Below, piece by piece: positions 17,203-24,855 of a stretch of DNA of 64,000 nucleotides (positions within the stretch are counted from its first letter, which is position 1; the number at the start of each line of letters is the position of its first letter). The stretch spans positions 167,089-231,088 of the forward strand of contig JBAZZY010000002.1 of NCBI GenBank assembly GCA_041658565.1, in the 5' to 3' direction. Position numbers and translations under genes: made by a program. Under the pieces are notes generated by a model that was given only the letters and a program-made list of their open reading frames with translations, searched no databases and was not told the origin of the DNA. The DNA is from Actinomycetota bacterium (lineage in GTDB: Bacteria > Actinomycetota > AC-67).

Positions 17203-17394
17203 ATGTTGTGCATGTTGATGCATCTGCTGCACGGGCGTCACGAGGACCACGCTGAGGGCACTGCCGCCGGCCACGCCGAGCCCGCCGACGCTCGCGAGAT
17301 TCTGCGAGCCCGGTACGCGCGCGGCGAGATCACCGAGGAGCAACTCACTCACATGCTGGGCGTGCTTTCGGGGTCCGCCTCTGCCGGTTCGTAG
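17203..17394 (+). CDS. Small SHOCT-domain protein
   Basis: A 63-residue protein. The C-terminal part (AREILRARYARGEITEEQLTHML) is a typical SHOCT motif, usually found at ends of small membrane or oligomerising proteins. The N-terminal part is His-rich (MHLLHGRHEDHAEG). GGGAGG lies at good spacing before ATG 17203. Function unknown; its place between prs and rplY is unusual. Confidence 0.75.
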   Translation: MLCMLMHLLHGRHEDHAEGTAAGHAEPADAREILRARYARGEITEEQLTHMLGVLSGSASAGS

Positions 17395-17455
17395 CATTTG
17401 GCCTGGCTTTGTCCGTGGGTCAGGCTCGCCGGAATCGGGGAGCCCCAGGGCTTGC

Positions 17456-17461
17456 TAGAAT
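17456..17461 (+). promoter_or_regulatory. -10 box of rplY
   Basis: TAGAAT sits about 30 bases upstream of the GTG start. The -35 region is unclear. A weak hairpin (GCCTG/CAGGC, 17401-17425) upstream could end transcription of the prs unit. Confidence 0.35.
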
Positions 17462-17492
17462 CTCGGGCCGTTGATTACGGAGGTGTTGAGCG

Positions 17493-18143
17493 GTGGCTGA
17501 GGTAGCTCTGACGGTAGAGGTCCGCGAGGGGCGCGGAAAGGGCGTCGCCCGCAGGTTGCGCGCGGACGGCAAGGTCCCTGCGACCCTGTACGGGCACGGC
17601 ATTGAGCCGGTCGCCCTGGCGGTGGACGCGCGCGGGCTCTTGCAGACCCTCGCTACGGACGCCGGCATGAACGTGTTGATCGACCTTCACATCGGTGGCG
17701 ACACCCACCTGGCGATCGCGCGCGAACTGTCCAAGCACCCAGTGCGGGGCAACATCCTCCACGTGGACTTCGTCAAGGTTGCCCGCGACCAGGTGATCAC
17801 GGTGGATGTGCCGATTCACGTCGAGGGCGAGGCCCACGGCGTGAAGCAGGGCGGCGTCATCGAGCATCACCTGTGGCAATTGCACGTTGAGTGTCTGCCC
17901 GCCGACGTCCCCGAGCGCATCAACGTGGACGTCTCGGCTCTCGAGATCGGTGACGTCGTGCACGTTCGCGACGTGGTTCTTTCTGCGGGCGCCACTGTGC
18001 TGACCAACGAAGACGAGATCATCCTGGCCTGCATCACGCCGCAGGCGCTCAAGGTCGAGGCGGAGCTTGAGGCAGCCCCGGTTGCAGTTGCCGGGGAGGC
18101 TCCCGCGGAGTCCGGGGCGTCGGCGGGGTCCGGGGCCGAGTAG
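17493..18143 (+). CDS. rplY: 50S ribosomal protein L25, general stress protein Ctc form
   Basis: A 216-residue L25/TL5/Ctc protein that binds 5S rRNA. Residues 1-90 are the L25 domain (EGRGKGVARRLRADGKVPATLYG), and 95-185 the TL5 C-terminal beta domain. The last 30 residues are Ala/Glu/Pro-rich and low complexity. GTG 17493 follows GGAGGT. It is 9 bp upstream of pth, as in many Gram-positives. Confidence 0.95.
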   Translation: MAEVALTVEVREGRGKGVARRLRADGKVPATLYGHGIEPVALAVDARGLLQTLATDAGMNVLIDLHIGGDTHLAIARELSKHPVRGNILHVDFVKVARDQVITVDVPIHVEGEAHGVKQGGVIEHHLWQLHVECLPADVPERINVDVSALEIGDVVHVRDVVLSAGATVLTNEDEIILACITPQALKVEAELEAAPVAVAGEAPAESGASAGSGAE

Positions 18144-18152
18144 CCACCGGTC

Positions 18153-19202
18153 GTGTCGAGCCGCGCGACGCTGGTCGTCGGGCTCGGCAACCCGGGTCCG
18201 GAGTACGAGCACACCCGACACAACGCGGGTTTTCGCGTTGTCGAAATCATTGCGGAGCAATTGGGATCCCGCTTGCGCGCGGTCAAGGGTGTGCGCGCGC
18301 TGGCGGCCGAGGCGCGCGACGGCGACGTTCGAGTCATCCTGGCGGAGCCGACGACGTTCATGAACCTGTCCGGCGAGGCCGTCGGCGCATTGTGCCGCTA
18401 CTACAAAGTCGAACTCGACGACATCGTCGTCGTTCACGACGACCTCGACCTGCCGCTGGGGGCAGTGCGTCTAAAGCGCGGCGGTGGCGACGGCGGCCAC
18501 AACGGACTGAAGCACATCACGCGCGCGCTGGGTTCCGGCAATTACGCGCGCGTGCGCATCGGCATCGGGCGTCCGCCCGGCCGCCAGGACACTGCCGACT
18601 ACGTCCTGGAGCCCTTCGCCAAGCGCGAGCGCGACGAAGCCGAGATCGCGATCCGCGAGGCCGCCGACGCCGTGCTGCTCGTCGTTCGCGAGGGCGTCGA
18701 GGCCGCCCAGCGGCACCACCATGCCCCCCCCGAGCGCCCCAAACAGCGTCGCGCGATCCGCAAGCAAGTCGATGTGGCGGCTCCGCTGTCCGAGGTATGG
18801 GAGGCGTGGACGACGTCCGAGGGTGCGCAGACCTTCTTCGCGCCCGGCGCGCGCATCGAACTTCGCCGCGGTGGCCCCTATGAGTTGTTCTTCGATCCGG
18901 GTGCCCCCGAGGGATCGCGCGGAAGCGAAGGCTGCGCAGTGATCTCGATGGAGAAAGAACGGCGCCTGTCGTTCACCTGGAACGCGCCCCCCTCCCTTCC
19001 GTCCGTGCGCGGCCACCACACCCGCGTGGACGTCCGCTTCGAAGAGGCCGAAGCCGCCACCCGCGTCTCGCTCACCCACGTCGGCTGGAAAGAAGGCGAA
19101 GGCTGGGACGAGTACTACGAGTACTTCACGCGCGCGTGGGACGTCGTCCTGGAACGCCTGCAGCGCAGGTTCACCACCGGCCCAATCGACTGGCGCGCGT
19201 AG
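18153..19202 (+). CDS. pth: Peptidyl-tRNA hydrolase fused to a C-terminal SRPBCC (AHSA1-like) domain
   Basis: A 349-residue fusion. Residues 1-190 are a complete Pth that recycles peptidyl-tRNA: GLGNPGPEYEHTRHNAGF with the catalytic His, PTTFMNLSGEAVG, VVHDDLDLPLG and GGHNGLKHI. Residues 203-349 are an SRPBCC/AHSA1-type domain (IRKQVDVAAPLSEVWEAWTT at its start, HVGWKEGEGWDEYYEYF near its end), usually a separate gene. No stop or frameshift separates the two. The last 88 codons are repeated at 22721-22984. A large hairpin follows 5 bp after the stop. The fusion is not known to me from other genomes. Confidence 0.9.
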   Translation: MSSRATLVVGLGNPGPEYEHTRHNAGFRVVEIIAEQLGSRLRAVKGVRALAAEARDGDVRVILAEPTTFMNLSGEAVGALCRYYKVELDDIVVVHDDLDLPLGAVRLKRGGGDGGHNGLKHITRALGSGNYARVRIGIGRPPGRQDTADYVLEPFAKRERDEAEIAIREAADAVLLVVREGVEAAQRHHHAPPERPKQRRAIRKQVDVAAPLSEVWEAWTTSEGAQTFFAPGARIELRRGGPYELFFDPGAPEGSRGSEGCAVISMEKERRLSFTWNAPPSLPSVRGHHTRVDVRFEEAEAATRVSLTHVGWKEGEGWDEYYEYFTRAWDVVLERLQRRFTTGPIDWRA

Positions 19203-19206
19203 CGGC
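18939..19206 (+). repeat. Direct repeat copy A: 3' end of pth-SRPBCC
   Basis: 268 bp identical at 261 positions to 22721-22988, in the same orientation. The match begins inside the SRPBCC coding region and ends 4 bp after the stop codon. Confidence 0.95.
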
Positions 19207-19207
19207 T

Positions 19208-19257
19208 GTCGGTGGCCCGAGCGACTCAGCCGGCTGTCCTCGCCTCGGACCACCGAC
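19208..19257. repeat. Large imperfect hairpin at the edge of the direct repeat
   Basis: GTCGGTGG (19208-19215) plus CCGAG pair with CTCGG plus CCACCGAC (19250-19257), 13 bp with one mismatch around a 22-base loop. It starts 2 bp after the end of the homology with copy B. It may be the terminator of pth or the trace of a recombination site. Confidence 0.55.
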
Positions 19258-19359
19258 TCCACTTCGGAACGAAGGCGAGTGGGGGCGTGTGAAAGCAGCG
19301 TAGGCTGATGCGACTTGAGCACCCGTCCGGCAACCATGACGGCGAAAGGTGGCCAAAGC

Positions 19360-20100
19360 GTGATTGACGTGCAGGCAGTGAGTGTGTCGTACGGGAGCGT
19401 GGACATCCTCCACGGCGTCACGTTCACGGTTCCCTCCGGCGGGATCACTGGCCTGCTTGGTCCCAACGGCGCCGGCAAGACGACCACCATGAGGGTTGTT
19501 GCCACCCTCATAAAGCCGTCCTCTGGACGCGTTCTTGTGGGCGGTCATGATGCTGAAGCGGATCCGCTCGCAGTGCGGCGATGCATTGGGTTATTGACGG
19601 AAGAGCCGGGTGTTTACGACAGGCTGACCGTCAGCGAGCAACTCCTCCTTTCTGCCTTGTCTTACGGGCGATCGCCCAGGGCTGCCCGGTCGGATGTCGA
19701 GCGGCTGGCAGGCTTGTTGGGTTTTGAATCTGTGCTTTCAGATCCGGGTGCACGGCTGTCGAAGGGGACTCGTCAGAAAGTGGCGCTGGCCCGTGCCTTA
19801 GTTCACGACCCCTCGGTGATTCTGCTCGACGAACCGACCGCCGGGTTGGATGTGACCTCCGCAGCGGCACTTGAGGAGTTCCTGCGCAGCTCGGAGATGG
19901 ATGGAAGGACGGTCCTGCTCTCGACACATCAGCTTGACCAGGTAGAGCGCCTTTGTTCTCGCGTCGTGGGGATTAGCGGTGGCAGCGTGTTCCTCGACTC
20001 CTCCCCAGCCGACGTCGTTTCGTCGACATGCGCCGACGACTTCCGGACGGGATTCCTCTCGCTGCTAACTGAGGAGTTGGCCGCGCAGGTTACGGTGTGA
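19360..20100 (+). CDS. ABC-2 exporter ATPase (NatA/CcmA type)
   Basis: A 246-residue ATP-binding subunit. Walker A is GPNGAGKTTT, Walker B is VILLDEPTAGLD, and the H-loop is STHQ. The signature reads LSKGTRQKVALARALV instead of LSGGQ, a common variant in NatA proteins. GTG 19360 is chosen because AAAGGTGG precedes it; in-frame ATG 19336 and TTG 19315 lack a ribosome-binding site. The permease follows 10 bp later. GCGCGC runs are rarer here than in the core genes, suggesting acquisition. Confidence 0.85.
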   Translation: MIDVQAVSVSYGSVDILHGVTFTVPSGGITGLLGPNGAGKTTTMRVVATLIKPSSGRVLVGGHDAEADPLAVRRCIGLLTEEPGVYDRLTVSEQLLLSALSYGRSPRAARSDVERLAGLLGFESVLSDPGARLSKGTRQKVALARALVHDPSVILLDEPTAGLDVTSAAALEEFLRSSEMDGRTVLLSTHQLDQVERLCSRVVGISGGSVFLDSSPADVVSSTCADDFRTGFLSLLTEELAAQVTV

Positions 20101-20110
20101 CGGGGACGGA

Positions 20111-21271
20111 ATGAGAGTACTGATCCGGAGAGAGGTCTTGAGTCTGTGGCGCCAGAGGCGCCTCTTGCTCATGATTCTCGTCATCCCCGCGGTTACTGCT
20201 CCACTGGTGATGATTCTCCCAGGGCTCATGACTCGCGCGCAGGAGAACAGGGTCCGTGACCGCTCCTTCAGTGTGGCAGTGCAGGACGAGGCCGACTCCG
20301 GTATCGCCACTGCTCTTCGAGGTGATGGATTCAAGGTTGTCTTGAATAGGGACGCACGGCGCGTGGTCTTGTTGCGGCGGGTGGACGTCGGGGTCGTGGT
20401 ATCCCCCAACGTTTCGCCGAACATCGTCGGCAGTTCACTGCGAGTTGAGATCTTGCTGATCAGCGCGCGCCCGGGCTCCAGGCTTGCCGCCGGCACCGTA
20501 TTGGTTTCGCTGCAGCAGATCGACAAGGAGCGGGCTCGCACGCAGTTGGCTGCGCGCGGGTTACCACCAGAACTCGCCGAGGGCATCGCGGCTTCCGTGA
20601 CGGACGTTGGCGCTGCGGAGTCGAATGCCCAGCATCAGGCAGCATCTTCGCTCCCGGGGTTCTTGATCCTCCAACTTCTGTTCCTTGTTTCTATCTCTGC
20701 AGGTCTGATCCAAGAAGAGAAGGAACGGCGCACGCTGGAGACGCTTCTCGTTCTTCCTTTTCGCCGGCGGGACCTCGTTGTCGCGAAGTGGGTCGCGGCT
20801 ACTTCGCTTGGGTTGTTTGCGCTTGCTGCGTTCACGACCTTCGTGGTGGGTCTGGGCGCCCTCCCGGTAGGCTTGATTGGCGAGAGCTTGCGTCTCTCAG
20901 CTGCTGACGTTGCTCTGGTGGGCTTTGCGGGCGCTCTTTTGGTTGGAGTGTTCGCGGGTGCCGGAACTCTTATCGGCGCCCGGGCGCGGACCCCAGCTCA
21001 GGCGAACGCATATACGGGAGTAGTTACGCTTCCGCTTGTTGCGGCTGGAATCGCACTGCAGTTCGTGCTCGACGGCGATTCTGTGGGAGTTCTCGCGCTT
21101 GTTCCTGGCCTTGGGATGGGGGTTGTCATCCGCGAGGGACTGCAGGGCACGCTGGAAATGTGGGCGGGCCTGATGTCCGTCGGCCTCCATATTGCTCTTG
21201 GCGGCGGACTGCTATGGCTGGCCGCGGGCGGCCTGGACAGATCGGAAGCCGTCCTGCGGACACAGGCTTGA
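20111..21271 (+). CDS. ABC-2 exporter permease (NatB type)
   Basis: A 386-residue membrane subunit. The first transmembrane helix (LLLMILVIPAVTAPLVMIL) is followed by a large external domain (about residues 45-180). Further helices come at about 185-205, 230-260, 270-300, 305-330 and 350-375. LIQEEKERRTLETLLVLPFRR is the conserved ABC-2 cytoplasmic motif. With the adjacent ATPase it should export a small molecule, ion, antibiotic or lipid. No resistance or biosynthesis gene is nearby, so the substrate stays open. Confidence 0.85.
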   Translation: MRVLIRREVLSLWRQRRLLLMILVIPAVTAPLVMILPGLMTRAQENRVRDRSFSVAVQDEADSGIATALRGDGFKVVLNRDARRVVLLRRVDVGVVVSPNVSPNIVGSSLRVEILLISARPGSRLAAGTVLVSLQQIDKERARTQLAARGLPPELAEGIAASVTDVGAAESNAQHQAASSLPGFLILQLLFLVSISAGLIQEEKERRTLETLLVLPFRRRDLVVAKWVAATSLGLFALAAFTTFVVGLGALPVGLIGESLRLSAADVALVGFAGALLVGVFAGAGTLIGARARTPAQANAYTGVVTLPLVAAGIALQFVLDGDSVGVLALVPGLGMGVVIREGLQGTLEMWAGLMSVGLHIALGGGLLWLAAGGLDRSEAVLRTQA

Positions 21272-21749
21272 TTCAGGCGTTCCATCTTCTGCACCTGATC
21301 CTCGGCCAGGGGACGCTGCTTCACCGCTTCCGCTTCCGCGGGGTGTTCCCGCGGGAACAGGTTCCTGCGGCTGCGTTCGTCGCGGCTTGGCCGAGCGCGC
21401 GTTGGAGTGGACTCGGGTTGGTTGGTCGGAACCAACCGACCGCTTCACGGTGGGTTGGTTGATGGAGCGGTTTGATGATGTGGCCGCAACCCCCCGCTTT
21501 CGGCAATGACCTGAAGTATGCGAAGTTCTTGAGGCGGGTCGTTGCGACTCAAATCCAGGCCGGACAATCGCGCGAGCGGGGGTGAAACCTTCACGTGCCC
21601 CGACGTCCCGAGGCTCCCTCCTCGGCCCTCGACAATCATCACGCTGGACCCGAAAGGCCGAAGGTCCTGAGCTTCGACGTAAGCGACACGCCTGCTCCGA
21701 CTCGGAAGGTTGAGGCTTCCGAGGACTTCTGAGTAGACTTCCTAGCATT
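21272..21749. other. 478-bp stretch without a convincing gene
   Basis: Short frames occur on both strands but none has a start signal or family resemblance. It contains a perfect 16-bp palindrome TGTTCCCGCGGGAACA (21344-21359) and a GGTTGG/CCAACC hairpin near 21418. It may be decayed DNA left from insertion of the accessory block. Confidence 0.5.
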
Positions 21750-22023
21750 ATGGATGTGGTTGAGTTGCTTAGGCGCCCCGAGGGCAAGACCCTGGAGTTC
21801 AAGCGCGACCTGTCCTCCCCCGACAGGGCACTGCGGACGATCGTGGCCTTCGCGAACACCGCCGGCGGGGTCCTGCTCGTCGGCGTGGAGGACCAGGCGG
21901 GGCGGGTTCGCGGCGTGACGAACCCCCTTGACCTAGAGGCGCTTCGCCAATCTCGTCAGTGACAACGTCCGCCCCCGGCTGGTCCCGGAACTGACTGGCT
22001 CGCGCCGGCGTCGTGGTGATTGA
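21750..22023 (+). pseudogene. Frameshifted and truncated AlbA_2 (Schlafen-like) DNA-binding domain gene
   Basis: The first frame gives MDVVELLRRPEGKTLEFKRD and then RTIVAFANTAGGVLLVGVED, a clear AlbA_2 domain. Near base 21940 the homology shifts frame: the shifted frame continues RFANLVSDNVRPRLVPELTG and stops at 22021. In the original frame a stop comes at 21960. Everything after the AlbA_2 domain (normally a C-terminal ATP-binding or winged-helix part) is missing, so this is a remnant. Confidence 0.75.
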
Positions 22024-22055
22024 CCCTGCCGCCCGGCTGTCATAACGTGTAATAC

Positions 22056-22307
22056 ATGAAGAGGCCGTCGAAGGTGTTGTCCGTGTCGGTTCCCCCCGAG
22101 GCCGCGAAGGACTTCGACCGCATCGCGCGCCTGGAAGGACGCAACAAAAGCGAGTTGTTCCGAGAGATGCTTCGCGTCTACCGCGCGTATCGCGAGACTC
22201 GAACCTTCGAGTCCCTTCAGCGTTACGGAGCAGCAGCCGCCGGCCGTCGTGGGATCCGCGATGAGCGCGACGTCGAGCGATTGATCCAAGAAGCCCGCCG
22301 GGCGTGA
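22056..22307 (+). CDS. Ribbon-helix-helix antitoxin (CopG-like)
   Basis: An 83-residue protein. The N-terminal part (KVLSVSVPPEAAKDFDRIARLEGRNKSELFREML) is a ribbon-helix-helix DNA-binding fold; the C-terminal half, rich in Arg and Glu, would wrap the toxin. It overlaps the PIN gene by 4 bp (GTGA), the classic antitoxin-first order. Autoregulation through the upstream AT-rich site is expected. Confidence 0.85.
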   Translation: MKRPSKVLSVSVPPEAAKDFDRIARLEGRNKSELFREMLRVYRAYRETRTFESLQRYGAAAAGRRGIRDERDVERLIQEARRA

Positions 22308-22711
22308 AGGCGGTCGCCGACACCAACGTTCTCGTCTCGGCGTTCAACTTTCCCGGCGGACCGCCGGAGGACGTCTATCGGCTCGCCCTGGACGGCCGCG
22401 TTCATCTGATCACCTCGGCACCGCTGCTCGCCGAGTTCGCGCGGATCCTCACCGATAGGTTCGGATGGGAACCGGGGCGCGCGGAAGAGGCGGTCGCTCA
22501 TGTGGCCAGGATTGCCACCGTCGTCGAGCCCGCAGAGCGGGTCGCGGTCGTGGCCGCCGATCCTGCCGATGACCGCGTCCTTGAAGCAGCCTTCGAGGCG
22601 GCCGCGGATGTCATCGTGTCGGGTGACAAGCACCTGTTGCGGATCGGCGAGTGGAGAGGCATCCGCATCGTCTCGCCTGCGGAGTTCCTCGCCGGACTCA
22701 AACTCGGCTAG
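22304..22711 (+). CDS. PIN-domain toxin
   Basis: A 135-residue predicted ribonuclease of the VapC-like, COG1569 PIN group. Acidic residues for the metal site are seen at VADTNVLVSAF, LLAEFARIL, ADPADDRVLEAA and VSGDKHLL. It is complete and in frame with its antitoxin. The last 81 codons recur as a fragment at 24006-24249, 95% identical in DNA and mostly synonymous in their differences. Confidence 0.88.
   Translation: MKAVADTNVLVSAFNFPGGPPEDVYRLALDGRVHLITSAPLLAEFARILTDRFGWEPGRAEEAVAHVARIATVVEPAERVAVVAADPADDRVLEAAFEAAADVIVSGDKHLLRIGEWRGIRIVSPAEFLAGLKLG
22468..22711 (+). repeat. Direct repeat copy A: 3' end of the PIN toxin gene
   Basis: 244 bp identical at 233 positions to 24006-24249, same orientation, ending exactly at the stop codon. 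Confidence 0.95.
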
Positions 22712-22720
22712 CGCCGCACT

Positions 22721-22984
22721 GTGATCTCGATGGAGAAAGAACGCCGCCTGTCGTTCACCTGGAACGCGCCCCCCTCCCTGCCGTCCGTGCGCGGCCACCA
22801 CACTCGCGTGGACGTCCGCTTCGAAGACGCCGAAGCCGCCACCCGCGTCTCGCTCACCCACGTCGGCTGGAAAGAAGGCGAAGGCTGGGCCGAGTACTAC
22901 GAGTACTTCGCGCGCGCGTGGGACGTCGTCCTGGAACGCCTGCAACGCAGGTTCACCACCGGCCCAATCGACTGGCGCGCGTAG
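22721..22984 (+). pseudogene. Orphan 3' fragment of the pth-SRPBCC gene
   Basis: An 87-codon open frame equals the last 88 codons of the pth fusion (E to D, D to A and T to A changes). It starts 9 bp after the PIN stop codon. No ribosome-binding site is evident, and the beta-sheet core of the domain is missing. The full DNA repeat runs to 22988 (copy B). Confidence 0.85.
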
Positions 22985-22988
22985 CGGC
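22721..22988 (+). repeat. Direct repeat copy B of the pth-SRPBCC 3' end
   Basis: Partner of 18939-19206, 97% identical. Together they bracket the ABC exporter, AlbA_2 remnant and RHH/PIN genes. Confidence 0.95.
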
Positions 22989-23132
22989 CGCCTACGCCGG
23001 CGTCATCGCGCCGGCTGCGGTTTGCGGTCGGTGATCAACAAGAGTGTCGGTAGTCGGGTGGACATCCGGCAGCCAACCGTTAATCTGTCCCGGAGTTGAG
23101 GCCGAACGAAGCGTCCAAGCGAACCCGACATT

Positions 23133-23161
23133 GGGGGTTGCCGGTGATGCCGGCAACCCCC
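23133..23161 (+). promoter_or_regulatory. Perfect 12-bp hairpin with the start codon in its loop
   Basis: GGGGGTTGCCGG (23133-23144) pairs with CCGGCAACCCCC (23150-23161). The 5-base loop TGATG contains ATG 23147. If this ATG is the start, the RNA structure would hide the ribosome-binding G-run and control translation. Confidence 0.55.
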
Positions 23162-23974
23162 ATCTACCTCGCGCTGATCGCCGTCAACAGCGCTGTATGG
23201 ATGCACGTGTACGCATGGCCAGACGACACCTCGAACGTCATGCCGCTGGCCGTCTCGACGGCAGTCACTGCGCTGCTCGCTGGGCTCGTGACGCGCGAGC
23301 CGGCGCGCCGCATTGGCATCGCGTCCGTCGCAGGTCCGGCAGTGCTCGCGCTGTTCACGGCGTCGCGTGGCGACGAGGACGGGTTGTGGGGTCTCGTCTA
23401 CGTGTACCTCGTGGGTCTGGCGATCCTGAGCACTTTCCTCGGGGAGCGTTTCGGTCGCGGGCCAGAACGTGAAGGCGCCCCCGCGTGGGTGCAACCGGCG
23501 CCGAACACGCTGGTGTCGGACGTGCCCGCGCTCCAAGGGCCAACGCGCGTCTCGTCTGCCTCCGCGTGGATCCTCGCCGTCACGGCCATCGCTGCCGGGG
23601 TCGTCGCCATAGTCTCGAATTGGCCGCGGCCGTACGCGGACATCCGTGCCGCGCTGAGCGCGATCGATCTCTCCGGCTTCGAGCGCGTGTCCGAGCGCAG
23701 ATCGGGGGACGCGCTGTCGACGGCGCGCCCACCGCAGCTGGCGTTGTTGGTGCAGAGCGCCCAGCGGCAGGGGCGTGCGTGCGAGGCATTGCGAACGGCG
23801 CTGCACGCTGCGGACGTAGTCATCCGATCGATCGAGGAGCCCTGCGACATCACGGGGAGGTTCGCGGGTCGCTTCCACGGCGGCAGGATCGGCTTCTACG
23901 TAACGCCCGCCTCCCGGGCGCCGGAGCCGCGCCCGGCGCGCTTCTATGTCGTTGGCGTCTTCCACGCGGAATAG
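23147..23974 (+). CDS. Membrane protein of unknown function
   Basis: A 275-residue protein with about five hydrophobic segments (residues 4-24, 32-50, 56-72, 82-100, 138-156) followed by a soluble C-terminal domain of about 115 residues. That domain has two cysteines (ACEALRT and EEPCDITG). No family was recognised. An alternative TTG start at 23096 would add 17 residues. It lies between the two PIN copies, so it belongs to the inserted DNA. Confidence 0.6.
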   Translation: MPATPIYLALIAVNSAVWMHVYAWPDDTSNVMPLAVSTAVTALLAGLVTREPARRIGIASVAGPAVLALFTASRGDEDGLWGLVYVYLVGLAILSTFLGERFGRGPEREGAPAWVQPAPNTLVSDVPALQGPTRVSSASAWILAVTAIAAGVVAIVSNWPRPYADIRAALSAIDLSGFERVSERRSGDALSTARPPQLALLVQSAQRQGRACEALRTALHAADVVIRSIEEPCDITGRFAGRFHGGRIGFYVTPASRAPEPRPARFYVVGVFHAE

Positions 23975-24005
23975 CGTGCCGAGGACGCGAATGCCTGGCA
24001 GGGAA

Positions 24006-24249
24006 GGAACCGGGGCGCGCGGAAGAGGCGGTCGCTCATGTGGCCAGGATTGCCACCGTCGTCGAGCCCGCGGAGCGGGTAGCGGTCGTGGCCGCCGACC
24101 CTGCCGATGACCGCGTCCTTGAAGCGGCCTTCGAGGCCGCCGCGGACGTCATCGTGTCGGGCGACAAGCACCTCTTGCGGATCGGCGAGTGGAGAGACAT
24201 CCGCATCGTCTCGCCTGCGGAGTTCCTCGCCGGACTCGAGCTCGGCTAG
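24006..24249 (+). pseudogene. Orphan 3' fragment of a PIN toxin gene (direct repeat copy B)
   Basis: It encodes the last 81 residues of the PIN toxin with only two amino-acid changes (G to D, K to E) and lacks the N-terminal active-site aspartate. No start signal or antitoxin precedes it. Eight of the eleven base differences from copy A are synonymous. Confidence 0.88.
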
Positions 24250-24347
24250 AGGTGGCCGATTGCGGCGGTCTCGCTTCGGCCGTGCCGCAGTGGATTCACC
24301 ACCCCGACGGGGCGCTGAGCCGGCGGGATCGGTGGGCGCTCATTTGG

Positions 24348-24371
24348 ATAGTGGTACACTATACCCACTAT
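24348..24371. promoter_or_regulatory. Nested inverted repeats over the start of a toxin-antitoxin-like operon
   Basis: ATAGTGG (24348-24354) pairs with CCACTAT (24365-24371) across 10 bases, and inside it TAGTG and CACTA form a second arm pair. The outer right arm overlaps the ATG at 24370, so a bound repressor would block both promoter and start codon. Confidence 0.55.
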
Positions 24372-24855
24372 GGCGTATGTGGTTCGGCGGCCGCGGGGGC
24401 GGTGGGAGGTTCGGGAGTCCTTCAGCACGCCCGAGGGTCCGCGGTCGCGCACGCTCGTGTCGTTCACGGCTCTGTCGGACGATGTCGTCGCGCGCGCGCA
24501 ACGGGCTTCACGGGCGGGCTTAGAACCCGAGCAGATCGTTCGAGCCGCCCGCAAGGTCGGGGCTCCGGTCGATCCCGAACACCCCGACGAGCTGGCTGCG
24601 GCGTTGTTGCGCAGCATCGCGCGCGGACGTCATCCGCGTCCGGCGTTGCTGCGACTAGTGCGGGATCGGACCAAGCACGCACCGGCCTTGCGCCGCCCGA
24701 TCGACGACGCGCTGGACCCTTGGATTGGGGCTTCCCTGGAAGAGCGGGGGGACGCGCTCATCGACTTGCTCGGTCTGGTCGACGCGCTCCCGGCGCCGCG
24801 CCGTTCTCCGCTCGCGTTCCCAGGCCTGTCCCGGGCTCGGCTCGCCGATGGCTGA
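24370..24855 (+). CDS. Probable partner protein of the nucleotidyltransferase, putative antitoxin
   Basis: A 161-residue protein of unrecognised family. The N-terminus (MAYVVRRPRGRWEVRES) is basic and beta-like; the middle is helical and Arg-rich (RSIARGRHPRPALLRLVRD). It overlaps the downstream nucleotidyltransferase gene by 8 bp. Position, size and coupling fit an antitoxin of a nucleotidyltransferase (AbiE- or MNT-like) system. That function is inferred only from context. Confidence 0.6.
   Translation: MAYVVRRPRGRWEVRESFSTPEGPRSRTLVSFTALSDDVVARAQRASRAGLEPEQIVRAARKVGAPVDPEHPDELAAALLRSIARGRHPRPALLRLVRDRTKHAPALRRPIDDALDPWIGASLEERGDALIDLLGLVDALPAPRRSPLAFPGLSRARLADG

Noticed and set aside
17401..17425. 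Weak hairpin after the SHOCT gene as a terminator
   Set aside because: A 5-bp stem and no T-run; mentioned only as a possibility under rplY.
22049..22058. TGTAATACAT upstream of the RHH gene resembling the core of the 3150-3180 palindrome
   Set aside because: Only ten bases are shared, without a symmetric arm; probably chance.
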